Assembly: GCA_003427395.1 (NCBI GenBank)
Contig: BFEA01000295.1
Location: 1,163,540-1,189,571 of the forward strand
DNA from: Chara braunii
Lineage: Eukaryota; Streptophyta; Charophyceae; Charales; Characeae
Direction of reading: 5' to 3'
DNA: 26,032 bases
Position numbers and translations under genes: made by a program
The notes under the pieces: model-generated
Database searches by the model: none
The model's input: only the letters and a program-made list of their open reading frames with translations
Told to the model about the DNA's origin: nothing
Shown: in pieces, positions 18,247 to 26,032 of the stretch
How the letters are laid out: each line of letters starts with the position of its first letter
How positions within the stretch are numbered: position 1 is the first letter of the stretch

Positions 18247-19332
18247 ACAGTAAATAACGGAAAACTCTACGTACGTACCCAAGGCATCGGCGAGGTCGGC
18301 GAGTCAAGCGAAACGAAGAAAGAGGATCAAGATCAACCTATGACGGATGACCAAATTGAGTCGCCTAAGTCACCACAATCCCCTAGAAAAAGAGCGGCCA
18401 AGAAGTTTCACCTAAAAAGTTCGCTAAACGAGGTCGACTTACGGGAACCCTTAAGAAGGGTCATGGATATGCCAATCCCGATCACCCTCAAGGAATTCAT
18501 AGCAGGCTATGACCCGGCGATGGATGAATTAATAGGTATGATGAAGAAATATAAAGTACCGCTACCAGAGATAGCTTCTGGACAACAGAAAGAGGAGGTA
18601 AAAACCTCAGTCCTAACGGCACAAAATGAAGAAGACAAACAAGTACAAACCAGTGAAGGTCAAAGCAACTACTTTTACGTCTTTGCCAGTGGGAAGTTCA
18701 ACGTCACCGTCAACGGCATAGGGATGAAGGCTATAGTTGACGACGGATCCAAGTCCACCGTTTGTGCGAACAGAGTGGCCAGAAACCTTAGCCTAGAGGT
18801 AGACAGGAGCGTAGCTATGACATTGATATCCGCTAACAAACTCAAGCAACCCGCGCTAGGGGTATGCCACAAAGCCAAGATTGTAGTCGCTTGAGTTGAG
18901 GTTACTGTACCCGTCTTTACAGTTGAGCACTGTTCGTTAGAAATAATCCTTGGGAGGACATGGCTGACACAGGTCAACGCCACCACCGAAAATAAGCGTG
19001 ACGGAAGCCAGACGGTTACGATAGACGGACCGCAAGGTAGCAGGCTTACCTTGAAGACCGTGAACGAATTTGACAACCATCATAAAATTTCATTGCAAAA
19101 CAGAGGACGACTAAACACGAGAAGTTGCCAAATGATATCTGAAGACCTTACACTAGGACCGCATAAAGTGAGAGGAAAAAAAATTGATGTCGAGGACCTA
19201 GAAACTAAGTATGTCGTGGACGGAACAGTCTATGCAAAAGAGGCTAACGACGAAGAATTCGGTGGATGTATAAACCTTTCTTTTTTGGAGGAATTCCCCC
19301 ACACGGCGGGGGAAAGAGATACAAAACTGTAG
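18247..19332 (+). pseudogene. pro: Retropepsin-like aspartic protease region, broken by TGA at 18892-18894
   Basis: The frame continues from gag through a Pro/Ser-rich linker (an ATG at 18340 is available) into a retropepsin fold. It shows FNVTVNGIGMKAIVDDGSKS with the presumed active site at 18739-18747, and later LEIILGRTWLTQVNA, the usual hydrophobic-hydrophobic-G-R/A C-terminal motif. The active-site triplet reads DDG rather than DTG or DSG. A TGA (from CGA) separates the two halves, which are in one frame. The ORF ends at TAG 19330-19332, overlapping the RT frame by about 80 nt. The enzyme would cleave the Gag-Pol precursor; this copy is inactive. Confidence 0.7.
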
Positions 19333-20372
19333 CCCAAAATGTCAAGCCAGCCGTGGTCAGCCGTGATAGGACCGGGGAAATAGGGATCACTGAAGAAGAA
19401 ATTACTCAGATGATCCAAGAACGAAAAGTCACTGAAGGGCAAAGAATTACTGAGGACAGGTTAAAGGAAATGGATATAGGCGACAGAAACATAACGGAAA
19501 CGGAGAGAGAACTCATAATAGAAACATTAAGAGCATGCGACAAGACCGTAGCCTTTTGTGATGCAGAAAGAGGACGAATAGATCCACGATATGTTAAACC
19601 TGCAAGAATTTATACGGTCCCTCATACTCCATGGAACGATGCGGGATGGAAGTGTGTGAAAAATAAAAAAGAGATGATAGTAGACTTTATGAAGGAGAAG
19701 GTAAGGACATTTGTAGTGGAGCCCTGCGAGAGCGCCGACGCCAATAGATGGTTCTTCATAAGGAAATCAAATGGGAAATTACGATGGATACATGACTTGC
19801 AGAAGACAAATAAGGTCACAGTGAGGGACGTTGGGTCCATCCCAAACGCGGATCTCTTATCTGAAGGTTCAGTCGGACGTTCAATTTACTCAGTCTGCGA
19901 CCTTTTTTCGGGATACGATGAGATACCGGTAGACTACAGAGACCGACATCTAACTGCGATGCATACACCGTTAGGCTTAGTTCAAATGATGGTGGTGCCG
20001 ATGGGGTGGACTAACGGTGTTGCAGTTTTTCAGAGAGCGATGGTCGCCGTTCTAGGGGAACTCATACCAAACTTGGTTGAGGTTTTCCTGGATGACTTCC
20101 CGATCAAAGGACCATACGAGAAAGATGAGACAGAAGTGAGACCTGGAGTGAGGAAGTTCGTAGCCACCCATGCAGAGGATATCAGGAAAGTAGTAGTGCA
20201 GTTAGAGGACGCAAACCTTACGGTCAGTGGAACAAAAAACAGATGGGCAGTATCCTCTATAAAGATATTAGGTTATATCTGCGAAAAGGATGGCCGACGC
20301 CCAGATCCGGCAAAGTTAAAAAAGCTTATGAAATGGCCTACTCTCCTCCGACATATTACTGATATACGCTAG
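19266..20372 (+). CDS. pol (RT): Reverse transcriptase domain (Ty3/gypsy type)
   Basis: This is an intact 368-codon stretch in the -1 frame relative to protease. Residues 1-100 are a linker. RT proper runs from about 110. It shows the finger-domain KSNGKLRWIHDLQKTN, palm motif A CDLFSGYD (211-218, catalytic Asp), PMGWTNGVAVFQRAM, and FLDD (274-277), the F-x-DD form of the YxDD box. It ends with ILGYICEKDGRRPDPAKL, the normal connection to the thumb, and then TAG 20370-20372, which replaces the codon before FLG (CAG to TAG is simplest). The enzyme would copy element RNA into cDNA. The catalytic acids are present, so RT itself is the best-preserved domain. The ATG at 19266 is unlikely to be the real start; a frameshift fusion is. 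Confidence 0.85.
   Translation: MYKPFFFGGIPPHGGGKRYKTVAQNVKPAVVSRDRTGEIGITEEEITQMIQERKVTEGQRITEDRLKEMDIGDRNITETERELIIETLRACDKTVAFCDAERGRIDPRYVKPARIYTVPHTPWNDAGWKCVKNKKEMIVDFMKEKVRTFVVEPCESADANRWFFIRKSNGKLRWIHDLQKTNKVTVRDVGSIPNADLLSEGSVGRSIYSVCDLFSGYDEIPVDYRDRHLTAMHTPLGLVQMMVVPMGWTNGVAVFQRAMVAVLGELIPNLVEVFLDDFPIKGPYEKDETEVRPGVRKFVATHAEDIRKVVVQLEDANLTVSGTKNRWAVSSIKILGYICEKDGRRPDPAKLKKLMKWPTLLRHITDIR
19281..19314 (+). promoter_or_regulatory. Candidate -1 ribosomal frameshift signal at the PR/RT overlap
   Basis: T TTT TTG (19281-19287) is an X XXY YYZ heptamer, phased correctly for the protease frame. A 6-nt spacer follows, then a perfect 7-bp stem TTCCCCC (19294-19300)/GGGGGAA (19308-19314) with a 7-nt loop. 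A -1 shift here moves ribosomes exactly into the RT frame, which has been open since the TAA at 19245-19247. The protease frame then stops at 19330. All three parts of a canonical signal are present. A chance indel in a decayed element is the alternative explanation for the frame change. Confidence 0.5.
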
Positions 20373-20947
20373 TTTCTAGGGTGGTCAGATTCTGGAGGAA
20401 TTTCATAAAAGGCTATGCTGCAAAGGCCGAACCCCTAAGAAAGCTCTTGCGGAAGGGAGTAGAATGGCAGTGGACAAGTGAACAGGAGGACACAGTAAAA
20501 ACGTTAAAGGATGAGTTTAAGGAAGGAGGTCAAGTCCTTGAAGCACCGTACTTCGAAGACGAAGAGAATCGGTCATTCGTGGTATGTACGGATGCGAGAC
20601 CTGCCTCTGTTGGTGGAGTCTTGGCTCAAAAGGATCAGGCCGACAATGAGAGGCCTCTCAGATTTTAAAGTAAAACTTTAAACGTCATTGAGAGGAACTA
20701 CTCACAATTTAAGAAAGAAGTTCTAGGAGTCTTACACTGCTTAAATATTTTCCGACATTATATTTATGGGCGAAGGTTCGTACTCCGGATCGATCCGACA
20801 GCGGTGGCAGCCGTCTTACAAAAAAACTTCTCATTAACAGACCCAACGGTCACAGATGACTCATGCATATAAGGATGTTTGACTACGTAGTAGAGCAAAT
20901 ATCCGAGGCTAAGAATTCAGTTGTTGATGGCCTAATTAAAATTAGAA
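20373..20947 (+). pseudogene. pol (RNase H): RT thumb and RNase H domain, frameshifted and interrupted
   Basis: After the RT stop, FLG is followed by a one-base deletion near 20381-20388, so the frame continues as VRFWRNFIKGYA. RNase H follows (SFVVCTDARPASVGGVLAQ, with the first catalytic Asp), then TAA 20666-20668, then SKTLNVIERNYSQFKKEVLG and FRHYIYGRRFVLRIDP in the same frame. After another frame change near 20870 comes MFDYVVEQISEAKNSVVDGL, corresponding to the usual ...NxVADGLSR end. At least one frameshift, one nonsense codon and a second shift make this domain dead. Its role is to degrade the RNA strand of the RNA-DNA hybrid. Confidence 0.75.
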
Positions 20948-21090
20948 ATGGATAATAAAAGACGTATCTGGGTACGTCTAAGCAAAAAACGTAAAATACC
21001 CGTTTTACTTTTATTACTTGCAATGGGTTTAAATTGGAAAGATTTAGAAAAGTCGATTTCTCGGCCATCACTTCTATTGTTTTATTTAAG
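20930..21090 (+). pseudogene. rpoB fragment: Inserted fragment of plastid rpoB (RNA polymerase beta subunit)
   Basis: In a frame different from pol, this AT-rich stretch encodes LKLEMDNKRRIWVRLSKKRK followed by a Leu-rich segment and LLAMGLN. I recognise this as the plastid rpoB region with the motif (S/L)(E/K)LE-D-K-RIWAR-S-K ... AMGLN. The recognisable part ends near 21090 at LLLFYL. Codons are AT-rich (TTA, CTT, AAA), unlike the neighbouring element but like plastid genes. It lies exactly between the RNase H end and the linker to integrase, in about 160 bp, and is not part of any Ty3/gypsy element. It is most likely a nuclear plastid-DNA insertion or repair filler. Recognition is from memory, without a database search. 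Confidence 0.75.
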
Positions 21091-22792
21091 TAATCTCACT
21101 AGAAGAGGGAGACCTAGGATCGCCTAGTGGTATTGATAAGTTCTTACAAATGGACATCAGCGCTTTAAAAATCGAACCCACTTCATGAGAAACTTCCTTA
21201 TTCCTTGAGAATTTATACACAGGCAAGTATCATCAGATAGGACGTTACCTTATAGGCGAAATAGAATTAGATGACAAAATTAGGAAAGAAGCCCAGCAGT
21301 ATTGTCTCAAGGCAGACCATCTCTTTAAGAGACCACCTAAAAACGGAATGCCAATGAGAGTCGTATGTGACGAAAGAGAACGCCAAAAGATTATCATGGA
21401 ACTCCACGACCGCATAGTCGGGGGACATAGAGGAGTTAAAGGCATGTTTGAGAAGGTCAGAAACCTTTACTGGTGGGAGGGTTTATATAAGGATGTCGAA
21501 TCATACTGCCTAACATGCGTAGAATGTCAAAAGAGGGCTGTAGTCAAATATAGAGAGCCCTTGTTCCCTTTCTATCCGACAGCCGTAGGCCAGAAAGTTC
21601 ACGTAGACCTAGTTAAAATGCCCAAGGAAGAAGGAGGGATGAACTATATCATGGACATTAGAGATGAATTGACTGGGTTTGTGGAGGCATGGCCACTACG
21701 TCAAAAAACTGGTGAAGCAGTTAGTCAACATTTGACTGAATATATTACTCATTACGGCTGCGTCGGGAAGTTTGTCATGGATAGGGGATAGAAGTTTATG
21801 GCCAAGGAAGTCCAAGAATTGCTCCAAAGAGCAGAAATACGAGTATCCTTATCCACGACATATCATCATCAAACTAACGCTATAAAATTTTATATCGACT
21901 CCTGGCAGACGATTGACTGGGAAGAGATCTCCACTAGGGAACAGTTGTTGGCCGCAAGAATCAAACAAATAACCGAAACTCTTGAGGATACTATCCTAAA
22001 CACCATAGACAGGCTAAAGATCCAGAGAGGAAAAGACAAAGAAAAATGGGACAGGAATCTCCGGGTCAGACAAGAAGGGATACCTACGGGGAACCTAGTC
22101 CTGCTCTATGACTCCACATTAGAGAGAACATGGACAGGGAAGCTAGCAAACAGATGGATGGGGCCCTACAGAGTGGTCAAAAGACTCGAAGGTGGAGCCT
22201 ACTTAATAGAGGAATTATACGGCACAAGATGGAAGGAACCGGTGTCTGGAGCCCGCCTTAAAGTATTTAAAGACAGAAAACAGGTTATTCCACGCACGAC
22301 AAAAGTCAAGCAGACCAATGAGGTCCATAGGCACCCAGAAAAAGGTAAGAAGAAGAATGAGCCCTTAGAAGAAACCACAGCATCAACCACCTCCGAAGTA
22401 GGCGAGCCCTCAAATCGGCACGTAGAAGAACCTACTGAACAACCCACTCCTCAAGTAGCAGAGTCCTCTAGACGATCTTCAAAAAGGACACAAGACAAAC
22501 TATTAGGAGTCCGACATACACAACGGAAACACACAAAGAAAAGGAAGTCTGCGATCGAGGAATTGGCGGCGACAAAAAAAAACAACGAGAGGAAGGCTAA
22601 ACAAGTCATGAGAAATGTCTTAACTATAGAAAAAATAGAAAACAAGCACAACCGACATGTTAGACACACTCCAGCAGACAAACGCTTAGGGGTAAAAAAG
22701 AAGGCAACTAAGAGAAAGTCGAGCAAGAAGAAAAAACAAAAGAAAGGCGCCCGGGCAGGACAAAGAGGACGATCTTCGGTTGATCAGTAGAG
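21090..22792 (+). pseudogene. pol (IN): Integrase (Ty3/gypsy), with amber stop, internal deletion and long basic tail
   Basis: The frame opens near 21090, is hit by TGA 21186-21188, and runs through a linker to LHDRIVGGHRGVKGMF and CLTCVECQ (zinc-binding module; CxxC at 21516-21527). The core has the first Asp in KVHVDLV (21606) and the second in FVMDRG (21780), 58 residues later, followed by TAG 21789-21791. After YHHQTNA (to about 21881) it jumps to SWQTIDWEE. The stretch that should carry the catalytic Glu and the rest of the core, roughly 70 residues, is missing. The C-terminal GPY/F module (RWMGPYRVV, near 22151-22178) is intact. A tail of about 165 residues, very rich in Lys/Arg, ends at 22790. 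The enzyme would insert cDNA into the genome; this copy cannot. Confidence 0.8.
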
Positions 22793-22860
22793 ATTATGAG
22801 TCATCAACCTTCCACACTCTTTCTTCCTTCAACTGCCAACATTCACTCGCCGAGGACGTC
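22793..22860 (+). other. Spacer between integrase stop and polypurine tract
   Basis: No signal is recognised. The spacer is short and includes a pyrimidine-rich CTTTCTTCCTTC stretch. Confidence 0.4.
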
Positions 22861-22879
22861 GAGAATGGGGGGGGGGGGG
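22861..22879 (+). other. Polypurine tract (G-rich)
   Basis: GAGAAT followed by a run of 13 G lies just 4 nt upstream of the TGTCGGG start of the 3' LTR, the correct place for the plus-strand primer. The interruption by CTGC before TGTC is small but unusual. G-only tracts are longer than in most elements and may have expanded by slippage. Confidence 0.65.
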
Positions 22880-22883
22880 CTGC

Positions 22884-25161
22884 TGTCGGGCGGCTCCAAC
22901 ACTACACCGCCCTTTACTTCCTTTCCGAGGGCACGCAACGAGACCCTCACTCGACGATATTCTACCTGGTCGGGCTTCATCGACCATGAGGCGGGCCAAC
23001 ACTGGGACCGACAGGGTTACCGACATTTACCGACCATGCAGTGGGACGACACACCGAAGAACGGGGTGACGGTATCTTTGCTCGACGTTATTTCGCGTGA
23101 CTGGGACACACCGACCATGAGACGGACCGACGCTGCGATCAAGGAGCCTACTTTATCCGGCCGCGACTCACCGACCATGACGCGGGTCGGCACTGCGGGC
23201 AAGGGGTCCATTGGGCCGGTTGAGTCTTCCTCCGAAGGGGCGGTCCCGCTAGGGCGCGGGGTCCGCCTAGGCCAGAATGAGTGTCGGGGCCAGCCTTTAC
23301 TTATAAGGCCAGGCCGAATTTTCCCTTTAAGGGCGGTACCACTACGGCGTGAGGGCCGCCTAGGCGTGGGCAGGCCTGAGACAGGCTCAGGACTAGCCAT
23401 GGTACCAGGCCGCTGCAGAGGGCCCAGTTTCCTACGAGAAGGCCCTCTCCGCCGGTAGCTTTTCGAAGGCCCAAGCAGGCTCGGGCACAGGCCCGATACC
23501 GGGGCGCAGCAAGTCGCTGGCGGCCTCGGTGCACACATGAGTCGAGGCTCATACCTCGGAGGGGGGCCCAGCGGAGTACTTAAGCCGAACCGGGCCCGGG
23601 ACAAGGACTTCTCACATGTAGGGTCAGGCGCACGACACAGGCACGAGGGAGACTGGCGTACCCAAGCGCACGTGCGCACGACTGAGCGGGGCAGAGGACA
23701 ACACTGGCACGTACACGTGGAGATACTTGCGCCCATACGCGCGCACACTCGCGCATATCTGCACGCACACTCGCGCACACTCGCACATATCTGCACGCAC
23801 TCGCGCGCACACTGAACACACCCGCACGCACCCGAGCACTACAGATCGGCGAGGGACAGAGCAGCGGGGACTTGCACATATTCGCGCGCACACCTTGCAC
23901 CCCTGCACGCATTTGCTCGCACACGCGTGCGTATGTGCGAGCACACACGCGCTTACTCGTGCGCAGAAGCGCGCACCTACGCACATTCGCGGACACGCAA
24001 ACACCTGCGCACACTCGCGGACCCGCGTGCACCTGCGCACATTCGCGGACACGCAGGCACCTGCGCACACTCGCGGACCCGCGTGCACCTGAGCACACTC
24101 ACGGACACACGTGCACCTGCGCACACTCACAGTCACACGCGCACGGCGAGGGGGAGTCGCGGGGGAGTGGCGCACACCTGCGCGCACCCGCACCTCGCAG
24201 ATCAGGCGGGGGACAGCCACACGTGCGCCCGCTCATCGCAGATCAGGTGGGGGACGACCACGCGTGCACTCGCGCACACCCGCGCACCATAGATTTGGCG
24301 CTGAACAGCCGCGCGCATACCCGCACACCCGCCCCGCCCTACAGGTCAGGCGAGGGACACAGTCGTGCACACCTCCGCGCTTAGAACGGGATCAGAGATT
24401 GGACACCAGAGAACATAGGCGCGCACTCGCGCGCTATCTAGCGGGAGAGGATAGGCGGGGCGCACCAGAGCGTACACGTGGGCGTGTTCCCTCGCATCAG
24501 CGGGACGGAACAAGAAGTCGGGCGAGCTGCAGACACACTCGCGCGCCCGTGCGATCTCTTGGGAAGCTCTCGGGTGGCAGGGCCCGCACTGTCAGCTTTG
24601 TGTGATAGGGCGGAGAACCCGTGCGCGGGTTCACACGCACCTGCTCGCCCGCGCACACGCGTGAACACGAAGAGGGACAATCCGTGCGTCTTCGGGTGCG
24701 GGCGAGGGCCAGCGCATCCGTACACCACGCAAGGTGGTATCTTTGGATACGGGTCTGGGTCACCGAACTTAACTGAGCTACGAAGCGCTGATCGGGCTAC
24801 CACGCTGAGCCAGGCTACGGAGAGCAGATTGGATGATCAGACTTAGCAGGGCTTTTGGGGCGCGTTCGGGCACGAGGCGAACCGGGCCTTCTCTCGGACA
24901 CGGCTGGAACGACGAGAACTTTACCGGAAGGGCACCCTGCCGAAAGGGGCGTTTTACCAGAGGGACACTCTACCGAAAGGGCTCTCTACCGAAGGGTATT
25001 TTAGCGAGCGGACACTCTTACCAAGCGAACACTCTACCAAAGGGGTATTTTACCGAGCAGACACTCTTACCAAGCGAACACTTTACCAAAGGGACTCTTT
25101 ACCAAAGGGACACATTGCCGGAAGGGACATTATAACGAAGGGACACTTACCGGAGCGGTAT
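22884..25161 (+). repeat. 3' LTR of family B, interrupted at 25161
   Basis: Collinear with 5731-about 8011: TGTCGGGCGGCTCCAA start, candidate TATA box at 23302-23308, the 28-bp array at 24003-24142 and the ACCGAAGGG array from 24915. Small differences include an altered GGGCTTCAT..CCGACAGGG segment near 22975-23015 and loss of the 16-bp duplication present at 6467. It breaks off inside the 15-bp array, where a family A LTR starts. The remaining part is beyond the window. Confidence 0.85.
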
Positions 25162-25208
25162 TGTGGCATACTGTGCAGCCACACGGGCCTTGCAGGGCCC
25201 GTCCCGGA

Positions 25209-25572
25209 CCTCCAACCTGTTTCCCTACAGGGAAACTTCCAGGCTCTTGCCTGGAAGCTTCCTTCTGGCAGGGCCAACAGGCCCCAGCCTGTTTCCCTAC
25301 AGGGAAACTTCCAAGCTCTTGCCTGAAAGCTTCCTTCTGACAGGGTCTACAGGCCCCAGCCTGTTTCCCTACAGGGAAACTTCCAGGCTCTTGCCTGGAA
25401 GCTCCCTTCTGACAAGGCCTACAGGCCCCAGCCTGTTTCCCTACAAGGAAACTTACAGGCTCTTGCCTGGAAGCTTCCTTCTGACAGGGCCTACAGGCCC
25501 CAGTCTGTTTCCCTACAGGGAAACTTCAGGGAACTTCCAGGCTCTTGCCTGGAAGCTTCCGCAGGGTCTAGG
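25209..25572 (+). repeat. Tandem 72-bp double-hairpin repeat, about 5 units, in U3
   Basis: Units of about 72 bp each carry GTTTCCC-TACA-GGGAAAC and TTCCAGGC-TCTT-GCCTGGAA. Some units have single base changes that weaken a stem; the last unit has an extra 12-bp insertion. The sister LTR at 2060-2275 has about three units, so copy number varies. Confidence 0.8.
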
Positions 25573-25616
25573 CCAGAGGAGCATTGGCACGGCCAGCCTC
25601 CTGCACGGGCTAGCAC

Positions 25617-25623
25617 TATAAAG
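25617..25623 (+). promoter_or_regulatory. TATA box of family A LTR (right copy)
   Basis: TATAAAG lies in CACTATAAAGGATTGGC, about 45 nt after the hairpin array. It is conserved with the minus-strand box at 1960-1966. Confidence 0.6.
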
Positions 25624-26032
25624 GATTGGCCCGCCCTGCAGAAAAGGGGCGGTAGGCAGTTGGAGAGTAGGACGGTAGTCTTCAGATTTCGGCCGCAGCA
25701 CTCAGGAGGAGCGCTGCAATAGTCTTCAGCGCTAGGCGGTAGTAGTAGCGCTAGCTGTAGTCTTCGGCGCTGGGCGCCCATAGCCATAGCTGTAGTCTTC
25801 AGCGCTGGGCGCTAGTAGGTGNTAGTAGTTGCAGTAGAGGGAGATGGCTGGCGGAGGCCAGCGGTACTTACCTGTGGCGCCATAGCTTCAGCTCCATCTT
25901 CGAGGTACCTGCATCAAGGCGCCAACTTCACAGGTTAGTACTGGATACAGAGAGAGAGAGAGAGAGTTCTTCTTCTTCCTCCTCTATGTCCACCATCTCT
26001 TCTTCCCCTCTCACCACCTGACTTCTCAGTAT

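Larger units (their letters stand above)
5731..25161 (+). mobile_element. Giant Ty3/gypsy-like LTR retrotransposon (family B), degenerate
   Basis: Two long direct repeats, 5731-about 8011 and 22884-25161, flank a region with the order PBS, extra ORFs, gag (CCHC), protease, RT (FLDD), RNase H, integrase (CxxC, two of the DDE acids, GPY/F), polypurine tract. The PR-RT-RH-IN order defines Ty3/gypsy (Metaviridae-type) elements. At least 19.4 kb is visible, about 18 kb without the nested hAT element. The roughly 5 kb of ORFs between PBS and gag recalls the extra upstream ORF of plant Tat/Ogre giants, but I cannot place the clade without a tree. All coding domains carry lesions, so it is not autonomous. 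The 3' LTR is interrupted at 25161. Confidence 0.85.
25162..26032 (+). mobile_element. Family A LTR inserted in the family B 3' LTR (partial, runs off window)
   Basis: It starts TGTGGCATACTGTGCAGCC, aligned with TGTTACATGATGCACATGC at the minus-strand start of LTR 1091-2400. It then follows the reverse complement of that LTR to about its position 1600. It includes the five-unit hairpin array, TATAAAG, and the GAGGTACCTGCA/CACAGGTTAGTA block. It faces right, away from the leftward-reading copy at the other end of the window. It interrupts the family B LTR, so it inserted after that element. One N at 25822. Confidence 0.8.

Overview
This is a repeat-dense stretch of a nuclear genome from a eukaryote, almost certainly photosynthetic. 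It holds LTR retrotransposons nested in one another, a nonautonomous DNA transposon and many microsatellites. I see no convincing host gene. The photosynthetic guess rests on a short AT-rich stretch near 20.93-21.09 kb that reads as a piece of plastid rpoB. The primer-binding sites also look like those common in plant retroelements. A streptophyte alga or another green-lineage genome fits, but species cannot be fixed from the sequence. || Layout. (1) 1-2400, minus strand: the 5' end of an LTR retrotransposon ('family A'), with LTR 1091-2400, an initiator-Met-like PBS, a leader, and the start of a probable gag running off the window edge. (2) 2401-4747: gene-free DNA with (TAA)n, (AAT)n, (CA)n, (ATC)n and CT-rich tracts. 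(3) 4748-5730: two 5'-truncated minus-strand fragments of the family A LTR. (4) 5731-25161: a giant Ty3/gypsy-like LTR retrotransposon on the plus strand ('family B'). Its 5' LTR starts at 5731. A 1497-bp hAT-type foldback element (8906-10402, perfect 8-bp target duplication) has inserted in or next to that LTR. A tRNA-Asp-like PBS lies at 10586-10602. A roughly 5-kb block of extra ORFs (11.6-16.7 kb) follows, then gag, protease, RT, RNase H and integrase (16.7-22.8 kb), a G-rich polypurine tract, and the 3' LTR from 22884. (5) 25162-26032: a plus-strand family A LTR that interrupts the family B 3' LTR and runs off the window. || Family B in its original form would have made Gag (CCHC knuckle), a retropepsin, RT-RNase H and an integrase with a GPY/F module and a very basic tail. 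It is now dead. Nearly every domain carries in-frame stops, many explicable as C-to-T changes. RNase H is frameshifted, the integrase has lost the segment carrying its catalytic Glu, and a plastid rpoB fragment sits between RNase H and integrase. Upstream of gag is a four-fold tandem array of a roughly 120-160-residue domain that I do not recognise; with the other upstream ORFs it is the most novel coding content. The PR/RT overlap has a textbook-looking -1 frameshift signal (slippery T TTT TTG, 6-nt spacer, perfect 7-bp hairpin).
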